Shown one piece after another: positions 24,835-36,382 of a DNA stretch of 64,000 nt. The stretch is taken from contig NC_087066.1 of the NCBI RefSeq assembly GCF_963678635.1, positions 35,959,152-36,023,151 of the forward strand, in the 5' to 3' direction. Numbering within the stretch: the stretch's first letter is position 1; each line of letters begins with the position of its first letter. This stretch comes from Symsagittifera roscoffensis. Lineage: Eukaryota; Xenacoelomorpha; Acoela; Convolutidae. The notes under the pieces were generated by a model, which saw only the letters and a program-made list of their open reading frames with translations, made no database searches and was not told the DNA's origin. Both the position numbers and the translations under genes were made by a program.

Positions 24835-26504
24835 AAAAGTTAAAATAGCTTCTGTTGAAAAAACGAAAACTAAAAAGTAAGGAACGATCGCCAGTTGCGA
24901 TGAAACTAGCATAGAATATTCTGACAGCAAAGATCAAAACGCAAACACAAAAAAGACAAAATTACCAAAAACGTGATTGAAAAAATCAACAGTTGATTGA
25001 TTCCGACGGAAAAAGTGCAAAAATAATTTTGAATCTGAAAAACGAGAAAATTAAACCCCACTTTTCCCGACATTTTGACATAAAATTTAAAAAATTAGGC
25101 GTCTGAATTGAGACTGAAAAGGCTTGAAAATCACACATCCTTGAGTCTCATACGTGTTTTGATTGAGGGAGTCAAAATTGGAAGAAAACATTTATCCGAA
25201 TCTCATTAACATTTAATTCAAAAAGGTTCAAACCTTACTCCAACAACATCTTTCAGATAAAAATTTTGTCTAAAATCGTCAAATTTGTCGTTCAAAAGTC
25301 AGTCTGGTGAAAAAAAACTACTCAACACAAATATACTATCCTTTCTTTAAACACTGTAGCAAAAAAAGTTAATTTCTTTTCATTCGCTGAAATTTTTTTA
25401 AATACCACAATGAATTAGCTGATAATACTTGCATTTGCAAAAAAAATCGGGAACTACCGTAAAATGAAAACCTATTTACAATAATAAATATGACATTCTT
25501 TAAAATCTAGAAAGCAACGATAACATGCTTTGACATGATACGTCGTTTTAATATCTAAGTTCCTGTACTAGAATGTACCGTTTTACTATTGTCTTTAGTT
25601 CGACACTTTAACACAAAGGCGAAGCTGAGCTCAAAAAACTTGCATTACAAGAACGAAATAGGTAGAAACATACAAGACTAAAAAGTTACAGGGAGGTGAA
25701 GCTGAGCTGCGATACAAATAAGAATGACTATCATTAAAAGCAAACGACAAAAAAACTTATGAAAATCGTTTTTGTCATTATAAATTGCAAGAAAAGTCCA
25801 ATATCTCCAAAACAACATTGCCTGCAGCATAAGAAACGCTACAAACAGCTTTTGGATTTTATTTAAGAATCCAGTACCCGGTGGTAATACCCTGGCTTAT
25901 CACAAGGGTAATAATAGCTTCTGTTCAAAAAACGAAAACCAAAAAGTTTTGCGAAGTGAAATTACCAAAAAAAAGCTCCAACTGCAAAGATAAACAAGCA
26001 AACTCAAAAAAAAACAAAAACAAATTGATTTAAAAAAAACAGTCGATTGATTCAAACGGAAAAAATGCAAGAACAAGATTATATATTAGCAAAAAAAAAA
26101 TCGTATTAAAAACCACTCTGAAGATGAGGTAGAATTTAGTCTGAATTGTTAATCTGATTTTGAATGTGAAAATCGAGAACATTAAGCCCCACTTTTCCCG
26201 ACATTTTGACATAAGTTTTAAAAATTTAGGAGTCTGAATTGAGACTGAAAAGGCTTGAAGAATATACCTTCTTGAGTCCCATACGCGTTTTGTTTGAGGG
26301 AGTCAAAATTGGAAAAAAAAACAATTATCCGAATCTCATTCACATTTAATTCCGAAAGGTTCAAACCCTATTCCAACAACATCTTTCAGTTACAGATTTG
26401 GTCATAGTTAGTCTTCAATTGTCAAATTTGTCGTTAAAAAGTTGGTCTAAAGAAAAAAAATTACACAACACAAGAAATATCCCAACCAAGAAAAAAAATT
26501 TTGT

Positions 26505-26575
26505 TCCTGGTCAGATTCGAACCCGCGACCTCTACTGTCCAGGCGTATTCCTTGCCACGTGGCTAAGTGTGCAAA
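26505..26575 (-). repeat. tRNA-like segment within the 790-bp unit
   Basis: On the minus strand an A-box-like TAGCCACGTGG is followed by a B-box-like GGGTTCGAATC at normal tRNA spacing. The T-stem does not pair properly, so it is not a functional tRNA. Confidence 0.5.
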
Positions 26576-27292
26576 AGACACTACAAAATTTGAATTCCTT
26601 AAGAACCAAGGTGCATCAGAGTACATGGAGTCCTGTGCTTAGAGTGGTTTACGGGAAAAAAGTCCAGTACCTGATGGTAACACCCTTGCTTATCACCAGG
26701 GTAATAATAGCTTCCGATCAAAAACGAAAACCAAAAAGTTTCGTGAGGTGAAATTACCAAAAAAATTCTAACTGCAAAGGTAAACAGGCAAACTCAAAAA
26801 AAAATAACAAACAAATTGATTGAAAAAAAACAGTCGATTCATTCAGACGGAAAAAATGCAAAAACACGATTAAATATTAGCAAAAAAAATCGTATTAAAA
26901 ACCACTCGGGAGATGAGGTAAAATTTAGTCTGAATTGTTAATCTGATTTTGAATCTGAAAAACGAGAAAATTAAAGCCTACTTTTCCCGACATTTTGACA
27001 AAAGTTTTAAAAATTTAGGAGTCTGAATTGAGACTGAAAAGGCTTGAAGAATATACCTTCTTGAGTCCCATACGCGTTTTGTTTGAGGGAGTCAAAATTG
27101 GAAAAAAAAACAATTAATCGAATCTCATTCACATTTAATTCCGAAAGGTTCAAACTTTATTCCAGCAGCATCTTTCAGTTACACAGTTTGTCATGAATTG
27201 TCTTTAAATGTCAAATTTGACGTTAAAAAGTTGGTCTAAAGAAAAAAAATTACACAACACAAGAAATATCCCAACCAAGAAAAAAGTATATG

Positions 27293-27362
27293 GTCCTGGT
27301 CTGATTCGAACCCGGGACTTCTACCGTCCCAGGCGTACTCCTTGCCACAAGGCTAAGTGTTC
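27293..27362 (-). repeat. tRNA-like segment, second copy
   Basis: Same position in the next unit. A box TAGCCTTGTGG, B box GGGTTCGAATC. This copy is closer to a tRNA consensus than the first, but the acceptor stem still does not close. Confidence 0.5.
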
Positions 27363-27860
27363 AAGAGACACTACAAAATTTGAATTCATTATGAACCAAG
27401 GTACATCAGAGTACAAGGAGTGTGCTTAAAGTTGTTTACGGGAAAAAAAGTCCAGTACCCGATGGTAACACCCTCGCTTATCACCATGGTAATAATAGCT
27501 TCTGATCAAAAAACGAAAACCAAAAAGTTTGGAGAGGTGACATTACCAAAAAAAAGTTCCAACTGCAAAGATAAACAGGCAAACTCAAAAAAAGAAAAAC
27601 AAATTGATTGAAAAAAAAAAACAGTCGATTGATTCAGACGGAAAAAATGCAAAAACAAGATTATTTATTAGCAAAAAAAAATTGTATTAAAAACCACTCG
27701 GGAGATGAGGTAGAATTTAGTCTGAATTGCTAATCTGATTTTGAATCTGAAAAACGAGAAAATTAAAGCCTACTTTTCCGGACATTTTGACATAAGTTTT
27801 AAAAATTTAGGAGTCTGAATTGAGACTGAAAAGGCTTGGAGAATATACCTTCTTGAAAAC

Positions 27861-28640
27861 AATGCTGTATGAGATAACGTAATTAAACCTTGGAAAAAAA
27901 CGGAAAATGAGCCAAAAAAATTATGACCAAAATTATAGATAAAAAAAATCTGACCTTTTTTTCAGAAGGTTTTTTTCATTTATAGAACGTCATATGCACT
28001 AGGTAATTTTGAATGTCCAAGAAACTGATTAAGTCAGCATGCACTTGCACGTGTCAGCAAATGCACGTATTTCTTCCAAATTTGTGAAAATTGTTCAATG
28101 GAATAAGTCTAGTTCCCGATTACAAAACACTTGTCCTCGCAAGTGAACATACGTTATATCAGAACCACTATTTAATCGATCATCTTTGCTTTCTATATGA
28201 ATGTGTGTTATGTCCATTTCTTGAAATCAGAATGTGGTATCTACAAAACTAAATTTTTCATTAGGTGGCACTCTAAATTATAAACATATAAAGCATAAAC
28301 TACAAAATGATGACGAACATTGCTGTATCGATTTAAAATTGCTTTTGAATCCATATATAATCTAATCATATCGAAACTTTAAATAATCAATCAGACAGAT
28401 TTTTCAAAATAAAAATAAAACTGCACAATAATAAGCACTTATAAAGTATTTCATCAAACAGTCGCATAAGTTCTAAGGACTATCGAGATGTGAAATGATA
28501 CCATCATCGACGCTGATTCCCGAAAACTGTTATATGCTTGGAAAATTTTCTTTCGCCTTGTTAGCTGCTTTTGGCCCTGATGAAACACTAGACTAAAGAA
28601 AAACATGACTTTCATATTATAAACAGCGAACAGATTTGGT
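27861..28640. other. Non-coding stretch 3' of the glycosyltransferase gene
   Basis: AT-rich, with no gene or repeat recognised. Confidence 0.4.
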
Positions 28641-28652
28641 ACCTTGGCTTGG

Positions 28653-29765
28653 CTAAAAAATGTACTGCAATAGATTAGTGAGAAGATGACAATTCGTTGT
28701 GGGCTGTAACCTCACTTTGTTTTCTACGTAGAACTCTTGATACTTCCTTGATTCGACGAAAACAGTGGAGCTCAACTCACAGTCAGTCAGTGGCCGATTC
28801 ATACCTTCTGTCCGGCTCCACATTGACGTCCATGTTACTTCCGCATATCCGTTCATCAACAAGCCCATATACGTATCCTCCAAAGGTAGACAAGGTACTT
28901 TGTAATGTGACTTGTTTAAATGCTTTATCGAATCCATTGACAGAATTGTAGCACCACCGAATACAAAAGGTGGAAATAATCCATCTTTATAGATTACTGG
29001 GGAGATATAGAATTTATTGTTCGGGTTTCTTCGCGGGAACCTGTTTGCGTTTGACATGCCAATATATACTCGCTTTCGGGGACTACTTTGAAGCAATGAT
29101 ATTAATTTGATTGGGTTATAAAACATATCATCATCCATTTTCAGCACAAAATCGGCAGTTTGGCAAAACTGATTGGCATAAAGTAGCCCGAACATCATTT
29201 TTAGGGTGAGGTTTCTATAGCTATCAACAAAATCCCCGATGACAACATCATCATGGGTTAGAAACTCTTTTTCAATGGCTAGTAGATATTCCTTGTTTGT
29301 GCGCCCAATTACAAACTGATGGCGAATCAACATTTCCACTCCCAGAGACTTTGCAACTCCGACTGTTTCTTTAAAAAGTTTACGAAGGTTATTTCTAGAA
29401 TTCGCCTCACGAGGAGTACTGTGTATGCTGATATAAAGCTTCATAGTTTTCTTTTCAGTATGACTGAAATCAATGCAGGGTCTACTTGAACCCAAAATTA
29501 CTGACTTCTTTCCATTAAAAACATTGCAAGCAGGTACGTGCCAACTTAAATCAGTATTCATGGCCACGTTGTAATTTCTCTGTAGAGGATTATCTGTAAC
29601 CATGTGATAAACTGAGAGCATGATACAAAACATGATGGCCAGAAAAGTTATTAGTAGACGCATCAGCAGACTTTGTCTCAGTAGTCGACCAATAAAGTGG
29701 CACAAAATCCATCTTAAATTGCTACAGCGACCAATTTTTGAACAAATGTGCACTCCAGGTGACAT
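28653..29765 (-). CDS. GT31 family glycosyltransferase (beta-1,3-GalT/GlcNAcT-like), single exon
   Basis: Predicted type II Golgi membrane protein of 370 residues that transfers a sugar (Gal, GlcNAc or GalNAc) in beta-1,3 linkage onto glycans. After a short basic cytosolic tail there is one membrane anchor at about residues 34-55 (LLITFLAIMFCIMLSV). The catalytic domain contains DVVIGDFVDSYRNLTLK, the metal-binding DDD motif in VLKMDDDMF (about 211-213), FGGATILS, and EDTYMGLLMNGY (about 296-307), all GT31 hallmarks. NLT is a possible N-glycosylation site. The start is the first in-frame ATG (29765). The frame stays open about 120 bp further upstream without another ATG, so an upstream coding exon cannot be excluded. 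The acceptor specificity cannot be read from sequence. Confidence 0.88.
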   Translation of the reverse strand: MSPGVHICSKIGRCSNLRWILCHFIGRLLRQSLLMRLLITFLAIMFCIMLSVYHMVTDNPLQRNYNVAMNTDLSWHVPACNVFNGKKSVILGSSRPCIDFSHTEKKTMKLYISIHSTPREANSRNNLRKLFKETVGVAKSLGVEMLIRHQFVIGRTNKEYLLAIEKEFLTHDDVVIGDFVDSYRNLTLKMMFGLLYANQFCQTADFVLKMDDDMFYNPIKLISLLQSSPRKRVYIGMSNANRFPRRNPNNKFYISPVIYKDGLFPPFVFGGATILSMDSIKHLNKSHYKVPCLPLEDTYMGLLMNGYAEVTWTSMWSRTEGMNRPLTDCELSSTVFVESRKYQEFYVENKVRLQPTTNCHLLTNLLQYIF

Positions 29766-30889
29766 CAACCTGAAATTTTTATTTGATTGGAGGACCGTGT
29801 TTAACGAGCAGTTTTTTATTCGAATGCGGTCATAAAGCAATTTTTCACTAGTTTCGGCTGATTTTTGATGAATAATTGGCGTTCGTCGTCAACTAAGGCA
29901 AAAAACTTACGTACCATGAAGTATCAAGAACAACGATCGATGCAAATTTACATAAAGAGTAAGCCAACGACTTAAAAGGATGAACAAGTCACTAAAACAA
30001 TCAATCAGACAAACCTAACAAATACTGCGAAGTATTACAGAAATTGCAACACCGAATTGTTTAGAAAACATCAGTTCAGGTCAAATAAGGACAAGGGGGA
30101 CTGATCGTTTAGCAGACCTATCTTTTAGCATAAAAAGTAAAAAATGAGTCTTTTAGCTGACCAACGGATTAAAGTGATGCATGATTGATTGACAAAATTG
30201 GAAAGATGCTCCCGCCTTGCGTCAAGCCTCTCCAATTCAAACAATGAGCACATCATCATAGGCAGTTTCTGTGAGCAGTTAGTCCTCTCTTCGAAGCCCA
30301 ACATGGTGACGCTCGGTTTTATTTGTAATTCAATTTTCTGTAGCAAGTGCTCAGCAATAATGCAACAGTTATTTATACAATTATCTCACGATTTGTCAAC
30401 AAAACTATCAACTTCAAAAGCTTCAATTAACAGCAAAACAAAGATTTACGAGGACAATAATAGATAGATAGATAAAAAAGACTTAAATTACCTTTTATGG
30501 GGTAAATCAAAAACAAATTGAGTTTAAACGAGTTGTTAGAAAAGTTAAGATTGAAAAGTTATCTGGCCGTTGTTTGGCCGAAGTTAATATGTGCCGATTA
30601 AAATCGCATCGGAGCAAGCGGTTGCTAATCGCCAATGCCGGGTTTGAAGTATGCGATCTGATTTGCTAATTATTCTGAGTGTGCTTAAAAATTGCTCTGC
30701 TAAAAAACCAGTCAGCTAAAATCCATAGCACCGGACAAGGGCAATCGGAAAGTCGCAAAGACAAAGCAAGCAGCAGGCTGAAACAAATGCGGCAAGTGAC
30801 TTATCGTCCCTTCGTCCCATCTTTGAACATCTGTAACAATAGCATACTGAGAAACAAGGATCGACACTTTCAGTGCAAGAAGCACATAT
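29766..30889. other. Non-coding interval upstream of the GT31 gene
   Basis: Several short open frames on both strands (30125-30346, 30189-30467, 30679-30921) have no recognisable domain. The plus frame at 30679-30921 ends just before AATAAA-rich sequence and might be a terminal exon of an unseen gene, but support is weak. Confidence 0.35.
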
Positions 30890-31070
30890 TCTTCCTTGAT
30901 GGTCAGAAATTATCATGGTAACCCAAGTTACTCTAAGCGACTCTACGAATATCCATGATTTCAATGTCCTATGTGTCTTAATGTTTCAAATAGAACTAAG
31001 TCAATAAAAATTAAATAAAATACTTTATTATATTGAAACAAGAGCTTTGGGACTACGTAACCAAAGCCAA
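30890..31070. repeat. Left copy of a direct repeat of about 180 bp flanking the LINE
   Basis: Runs from CTTCCTTGATGG to CCAAAGCCAA. It matches 35379-35559 at a constant offset of 4,489 with no indel. I count two substitutions (ATGTCCTATG versus ATATCCTGTG). Position and identity fit a very long target-site duplication. Confidence 0.88.
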
Positions 31071-31128
31071 CACGTAACCTTAGCCTAATTGTTGTGATAA
31101 ACTTATTAAATAGTTTCATATTTTGAGT

Positions 31129-32418
31129 ATGCGAACCAGACGTGCAGACTCAGTATCCACAACGGATGTTGTCACAACGGTTAGCGGAAACTGTGCGAAA
31201 TGCAAGAAGACTGGATAACCTGGATCACAATGGATACAGTGCGATATTTGTGATGAGTGGTTTCATAATGCCTGTTGCCAGGGATTGCAATATATTGAAT
31301 GATCAGATATTGAATATTGAGACGATGTCAATATTGAATTTTTAATATTGAGATATTGAAGGCTAGATATTGATATTGATATTGAATTTTTTGTAGATAT
31401 TGAGAAAAACGGATTTTGTATCATTGCTTGAAACGTGACGTTTTAACACATACACATAAAACAAATGGTGATAAAAAGTTTCTGAAATGTGAAAGAGCCT
31501 CTTTCAAAGAGGTATTACATGAACACTGATTACATTGCAAAAAAAACTAAACAAATTTAATTATATATTTCGAAATTCAATATTGAATTTGGTCTCTGGT
31601 ATCTTAAAACAGTGATAATATTGAGATATTGAGCTTTTAGATATTGATATTGATATTGAAATTTCATCCTATTTGATATTGATATTGATATAGAATGGAA
31701 GATATTGATATTGAGCTCAATATATTGATATTGTATTGAAATCCCTGCCTGTTGCGGTCCACCACCTGATCTTATCCCACAAATTACTAAAGCTAAGTTA
31801 CTGTTATTCAGATGCAATATTTGTGTATCAAAGAAAGCTTTACCTGTTTCTCATGTTACTGTTCAACATGCTATCAAGGAAGCTCTTTCAGAGTTACCTA
31901 ATACTGTTGATAAATTAGTGAAGGACAACTTATCTACTATTTTACCTGCTGTTAACACTCAGTCAAGAGTATCTACTCAGAAACTAGAACGCAAACTTGA
32001 AATTCGCATTCAGAACCTTCCTGAACCAGCTGATAATACACAGTTGAAAAGGATGGAGTCTGATGAAAACCTTGTATCTGATGTACTTAAGCATTTGAAT
32101 GAGTGGGATCGACATAGTGTATCCTCAATTAAGCGTTTGGGTCAATTCAACTCCACTAATACACGACCTCGGTCTGTTTTGGTGAAATTTTCCAATGAAT
32201 GGACTGCTAGCAAAGTTCTGAAAAAAGCACAACTTCTCAAAGAATTTCGCTCACCAGTATTTATATCGAAGTCTCTAACAAGTGATGAACTTGCATTGGA
32301 AAAACTAATTCTCAAGAAACGCTGGGAATTAATCAATAGCGGAATTCCAAAGCAAGATCTGAAAATTCGGAATTTACAACTCTTTCACAAAGACATTGTC
32401 GTGGATATTAAAGGATGA
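31129..32418 (+). pseudogene. LINE ORF1 with PHD finger, split by a MITE
   Basis: The ATG at 31129 is in the same frame as everything downstream to 32418. Residues 20-60 show NCAKCKK, a TAA, then WIQCDICDEWFHNACC. Beyond the insertion the frame resumes exactly and adds FRCNIC, which completes a Cys4-His-Cys3-type PHD finger. The rest is rich in charged residues and helical (KLERKLEIRIQNLPEP), ending in a C-terminal domain with SVLVKFSNEW and an LKKRWELINSG stretch, as in RNA-binding ORF1 proteins. The element at 31279-31747 interrupts it. Confidence 0.7.
31279..31747. mobile_element. hAT-type MITE (469 bp) with 8-bp target duplication
   Basis: Both ends carry CAGGGATT (then G or T) CAATA as terminal inverted repeats. 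CCTGTTGC is duplicated exactly at 31271-31278 and 31748-31755. An 8-bp duplication with CAGGG-type ends is the hAT signature. The interior has no coding capacity and consists largely of repeated ATTGATATTGA or TGATATTGATAT words. A CCTCTTTCAAAGAGG palindrome is at about 31498-31512. Removing it and one duplication restores the host frame. Confidence 0.88.
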
Positions 32419-33306
32419 CTGACCAGTATAACAGTTGTATCTTGGAATGCTCGTAGTTTGGTCAGCCTTGACAAACGTTTATCCTGTATCAAACTTTTAC
32501 ATATCATGTCTCTTGATGTTTTGTGTTTATGCGAAACTTGGTTAAGCTCCAATGACACAAATATTTTACCTAATACAGGTTATTACACAAATTCACAAGC
32601 TGCCCGAAAAAATGGCAATCACGGCGGAGTTGCAATACTTGTGCGTGATGGTTTGAACCTGGCGGTTTGGGACTGCACTTTACCTGATTTTGATTTTGCT
32701 TGCGGCACTGTCTTAAGTACAGATCCTCAAATCCTTATCTTATCGGTTTATAATCCCCCCGCCACATCAAATTATAGAGTATCATCCACACATTTATCTC
32801 AGTGTCTGGAGTTATACACTTCAAAGTTTCTGCATGATTTTCCCTGTGGTATTATTTCTATTTTTGGTGATTTCAATATGCCAGACGCGTGTTGTATATC
32901 TCACTCTGCCACTACCGCTAGTTCACAGGCTGTGATCGACAATTTCGATTCCTCGAATTGTGTCCAACTAGTGACTGAGGCGACGCGTATTTGCGGCAAC
33001 ACGTTAGATGTTTTTGTTACAAATCAACCTGAGCTGTGCTCAGTGAATGTGGAACCAGACCATTTTACATCCGATCATTATCCTGTTACAGTTATTTTCC
33101 ATGTGTCTAATTCTGAAAGCATCACTTCTGATTTACCTAATAACATTCCAATTTATTCTAAAAACACTTTTAACATCGATGTTTTCATGAATTCTTTAGT
33201 TATATTTGATTGCCTTTTCCAAATTTATTTTCAAATGATTCCGACTGATTTTTATCTTGCGTGGTATGATGCTATGATAAAGTCGGTTCAGACTTCTATT
33301 CGCTGA
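32419..33306 (+). pseudogene. LINE APE-type endonuclease
   Basis: Same frame as ORF1, separated only by the TGA at 32416-32418. It begins ITVVSWNARSL, then DVLCLCETWL (catalytic Glu), HGGVAILVRDG, FGDFNMPD, and SDHYPV with the conserved final Asp-His. All blocks of an AP-endonuclease-like LINE domain are present. The frame terminates at 33304-33306 and continues after a shift into the RT frame. Confidence 0.82.
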
Positions 33307-33323
33307 AACGCAAGAAAAGATCT

Positions 33324-35261
33324 ATGTTACCATTCTATTTTTCTAGCAATTCCGTACATCTCAGTAACAAAGTCTCTACGGAGAAGCGTAAATTGGCGAA
33401 ATTCAATTTGCTCTATTCGACATTGTTGTCTGAACTTCAACGAGATTTGAATAACTCGATTGAGCTAGACAAAATTACATTACTGTCTTCTTTTCATTCA
33501 CTTGATACTAACGACTGTTTCAAAATTCTTCACAAACTTTCTGGCAGCACACCAATTCCTTCTGTTGTTAAATTGGGAGCATCATGTGCTTCTACTGATA
33601 ACACCAAAGCCGATTTGTTTAATAACTTTTTCTGTTCTGTGTACAAAAGCGAAACGTTTACGTATAACGGTTGTTCTGATAATACTTCCATTAACTTGCG
33701 CGAATTATCGTTTGGTGAAAGTGATGTAAATAGTTTACTTTAAAAGGTACCAGATACCACAGCAGTTGCAGCTGATGGCATTCCACCATTTGTTCTCAAA
33801 TATAATGCTGATGCACTCACGCCTATGGTATATATTCTTTTCAGTCAAATTGTTACCTGCTGTATTTGGCCCGATTTTTGAAAAGAGGCGTTTATCATGC
33901 CTTTTCATAAGTCCGGGTCAAAATCTGACCTTACAAATTATCGTGGAATTAGTATTTTACCGCGCTTATCGCTTTGCTTGGAAAAAATGCTTTTTATTTT
34001 CATTTATTCTAATGTTCGACACAAACTTTCTCGTAGACAGCATGGCTTTGTTAAAAAGCGCAGCACGTTTACACAATTGTTGGAATATGTTGAAAATATT
34101 TACAAATGTATTGATGCCAATCAAAATTTCTGTTCTGTATATTTCGACATTCAAAAGGCTTTTGACTCTGTGTCACACAAACAGTTGCTGAACAAGCTGT
34201 CTTCTTTTGGTTTTGACGAAAATTTTATCATGTTAATTTCATCTAATCTTTCCAATCGCTCACAAAGAGTACGTATTAACAATATTCTATCTTACAAAGG
34301 TTACATCTCTAGCGGTGTACCACAAGGAAGCATTCTAGGACCACTTTTATTCCTTATTTATATCAATGACCTCCCGGATGTTGTAAAGTATTCCTCACCG
34401 TCTTTATTTGCTGATGACCTGAAACTGCTTTATCGAGACAACTGTTATGACAATTTTCAGTCTGATTTAGATTCGGTAGAGACCTGGGCAACCCAAAACG
34501 GTCTTGATTTTCATCCAGAAAAAACTAAATTCATTTCAAACAATAGCTTTATTTTCAACATTTATCTTAACGGGTCAGAAATATGCTCTGTTGATCATAT
34601 CAAAGACTTGGGTATTTATATCTCGCCTACTTTGTCTTGGAATCACCATGTTTCTGCGAAACTTGGTAAAGCCACAGAGTGTTTTCATTATTTAAAGCGT
34701 AATGTTCCTTTCAACTCACCTGTTAAAACTAAGCTTCAAATGTACATTTCTTGTGTGAGGTCCATTTTACTTTATAACTCTTGTATTTGGTACCCAAATT
34801 TATCAAAGCTACGTGATTTGGAAAATTTCCAGAAAAAAGCAGTAAAGTGGATAATTGGTTCCACTAATTATACTGACAGTCTTGTGATGTTAAACATACT
34901 GCCTATTTGCTATCAAATTATTTTTACTGATTGTCTTCTCTTCTTCAAACTGTTACATAACTGTTATGACTTCGATATTAATGAATATGTTACTGTTAGT
35001 GAATCGAGACCGGGTAACAGATCCAGTCAGAGAATGGTACTCTCTGTACCTCTTACCCGCAAATTCTGTTCCCTTGGGAGCTTTTTCCAAAGAACAATTC
35101 ATATCGTCAATAGTGTTTTAGCAAAAGTCGACATCAACTCTACAACTACAGTCTCACAAACCAAGACTCTACTCTTCAATTTCCTTAAACAGCAACTTCA
35201 ATCAACCTTCAATCTCAACAATCCATGCACTTTCTTCATCAAATGCGTTCCTGAACATTAA
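33324..35261 (+). pseudogene. LINE reverse transcriptase
   Basis: Single frame with two stops (TAA at about 33741 and a TGA near 33880), then open from 33897 to 35261. The RT motifs are MPFHKSGSKSDLTNYRGIS, VYFDIQKAFDSVSH (motif A), SSGVPQGSILGPLLFLIYIN (motif B) and SLFADDLKLLY (motif C, catalytic Asp pair). The C-terminal thumb and linker follow, and no RNase H is seen. It would supply target-primed reverse transcription, but this copy cannot make the full protein in one piece. Confidence 0.88.
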
Positions 35262-35335
35262 CAATTTAACTCAAAGCTTGAATTACGCCAAATCAAAATT
35301 TCACTTTTATATGTAGTATCATTCACTAATAAAGT

Positions 35336-35383
35336 CTCTTCTTCTTCTTCTTCTTCTTCTTCTTCTTCTTCTTCTTCTTCTTC
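35336..35383. repeat. (TTC)n microsatellite, LINE 3' tail
   Basis: About 15 TTC units follow AATAAA (35328-35333) and run straight into the right direct repeat. Confidence 0.9.
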
Positions 35384-35559
35384 CTTGATGGTCAGAAATT
35401 ATCATGGTAACCCAAGTTACTCTAAGCGACTCTACGAATATCCATGATTTCAATATCCTGTGTGTCTTAATGTTTCAAATAGAACTAAGTCAATAAAAAT
35501 TAAATAAAATACTTTATTATATTGAAACAAGAGCTTTGGGACTACGTAACCAAAGCCAA
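35379..35559. repeat. Right copy of the direct repeat of about 180 bp
   Basis: Second copy of 30890-31070. After it the unique flank AATTTTGCTAACAGG begins, whereas the left copy is followed by LINE sequence. The exact left edge is blurred because the repeat itself begins TTCTTCC next to the (TTC)n tail. Confidence 0.88.
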
Positions 35560-36380
35560 AATTTTGCTAACAGGTTACGAAAATTAACTAACGTTCAAGT
35601 GGTTTTCACCACAAGAAAAGTAGAATCATGTTCACCATCACTGAATTTCTAATGACCTCAAGTCAAGAGTGGTTTTTAAACTGTCATCCCGCTGCTTTTT
35701 TCAAGTATTTTCCCGCGATTGTAATTCGGTTATTCTGATCTTGTTTTTCTTATATTTTCAGTTGTCGCAAAAAACCTGAGCATGACATGTCCAATTCAAT
35801 TTTTTGAAAAATTCCATTTGACCCCAAAATTATGTTATTCGCATTGCTCAAGGTCAAAGTTGCAAATATGACCGACTGGCACATACTACCCGGGCTCAAA
35901 ATCGATGTCGTCATCGCTTGTTGCCGTCTGCCAGTGAATTTCCAGAATTTTGAGTATAGCTCAAGATACAGTGCCAGTGGTCATTTACAGAAGTTTGCAG
36001 CAGACTTAAGTTTATCTACACCCCAAAATTCACAACCATGTAAAATTGTCACACTATCGCTAAACAGCAATCAAAATCTGCATACACCTGCTTTGCAAGT
36101 TAATGATTTAAAATTTCTTTTGTCCTATCCAATCAAGAAATTGTCATGCAACATTTTGATTTATATAAAAATCATAGCATGTTAATAAGAATACTTTGTT
36201 TCGTTAAAATTTCTTTTTCTTGACCTCGGATTTCATCCGAGTTCACACTCGAGCCCCTTTCTTTCCCTCTCAAGACTCAAGAAACCCACATTGAGCTCTC
36301 TGCTCATTTCGTTTTCCTAGCCTTCGAGGTGCTAGGCCCTGATGAGTTTGACACCGTGATCTGCCTTAGCAGCGCTTTCT
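35560..36380. other. Interval between LINE and Gypsy fragment
   Basis: A 117-codon open frame (35832-36185, plus, ATG start) has no recognisable domain, and I do not call it a gene. GC content rises after about 36230, which marks the start of retroelement sequence. Confidence 0.4.
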
Positions 36381-36382
36381 CA

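Larger units (their letters stand above)
24835..27860. repeat. Tandem repeat with units of about 790 bp (four diverged copies)
   Basis: The landmark AATAGCTTC(T/C)G, followed by CAAAAAACGAAAACCAAAAAG, occurs at about 24845, 25914, 26706 and 27495. The last three are spaced about 790 bp apart. Each unit then has a CAGTCGATTGATTC word, GAGAAAATTAAA, CTTTTCCCGACATTTTGACA, GTCTGAATTGAGACTGAAAA, and GAGGGAGTCAAAATTGG. The last two full units include a tRNA-like segment. Copy 1 is separated by an extra 280 bp or so. There is no long open frame. Confidence 0.8.
31071..35383 (+). mobile_element. CR1/L2-like LINE, nearly full length, inactivated
   Basis: Bounded by direct repeats of about 180 bp. It has a short 5' leader, an ORF1 with a PHD-type finger (ATG at 31129), an endonuclease, a reverse transcriptase, AATAAA at 35328 and a (TTC)n tail. 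Without the nested MITE it is about 3.8 kb. Interruptions are a TAA in the finger, a TGA between ORF1 and the endonuclease, a frameshift near 33306-33324, and two stops between 33741 and 33885. The clade call rests on the RT motif style and short simple-repeat tail. Confidence 0.88.

Noticed and set aside
26500-27362. Functional tRNA genes
   Set aside because: A and B boxes are present but acceptor and T stems do not pair.
30125-30921. Short open frames that might be exons of a host gene
   Set aside because: No domain or consistent splice sites. AATAAA words nearby are expected in AT-rich DNA.
35832-36185. 117-codon plus-strand open frame with ATG
   Set aside because: No domain, no splice or promoter support, AT-rich context. 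Left unannotated as a gene.
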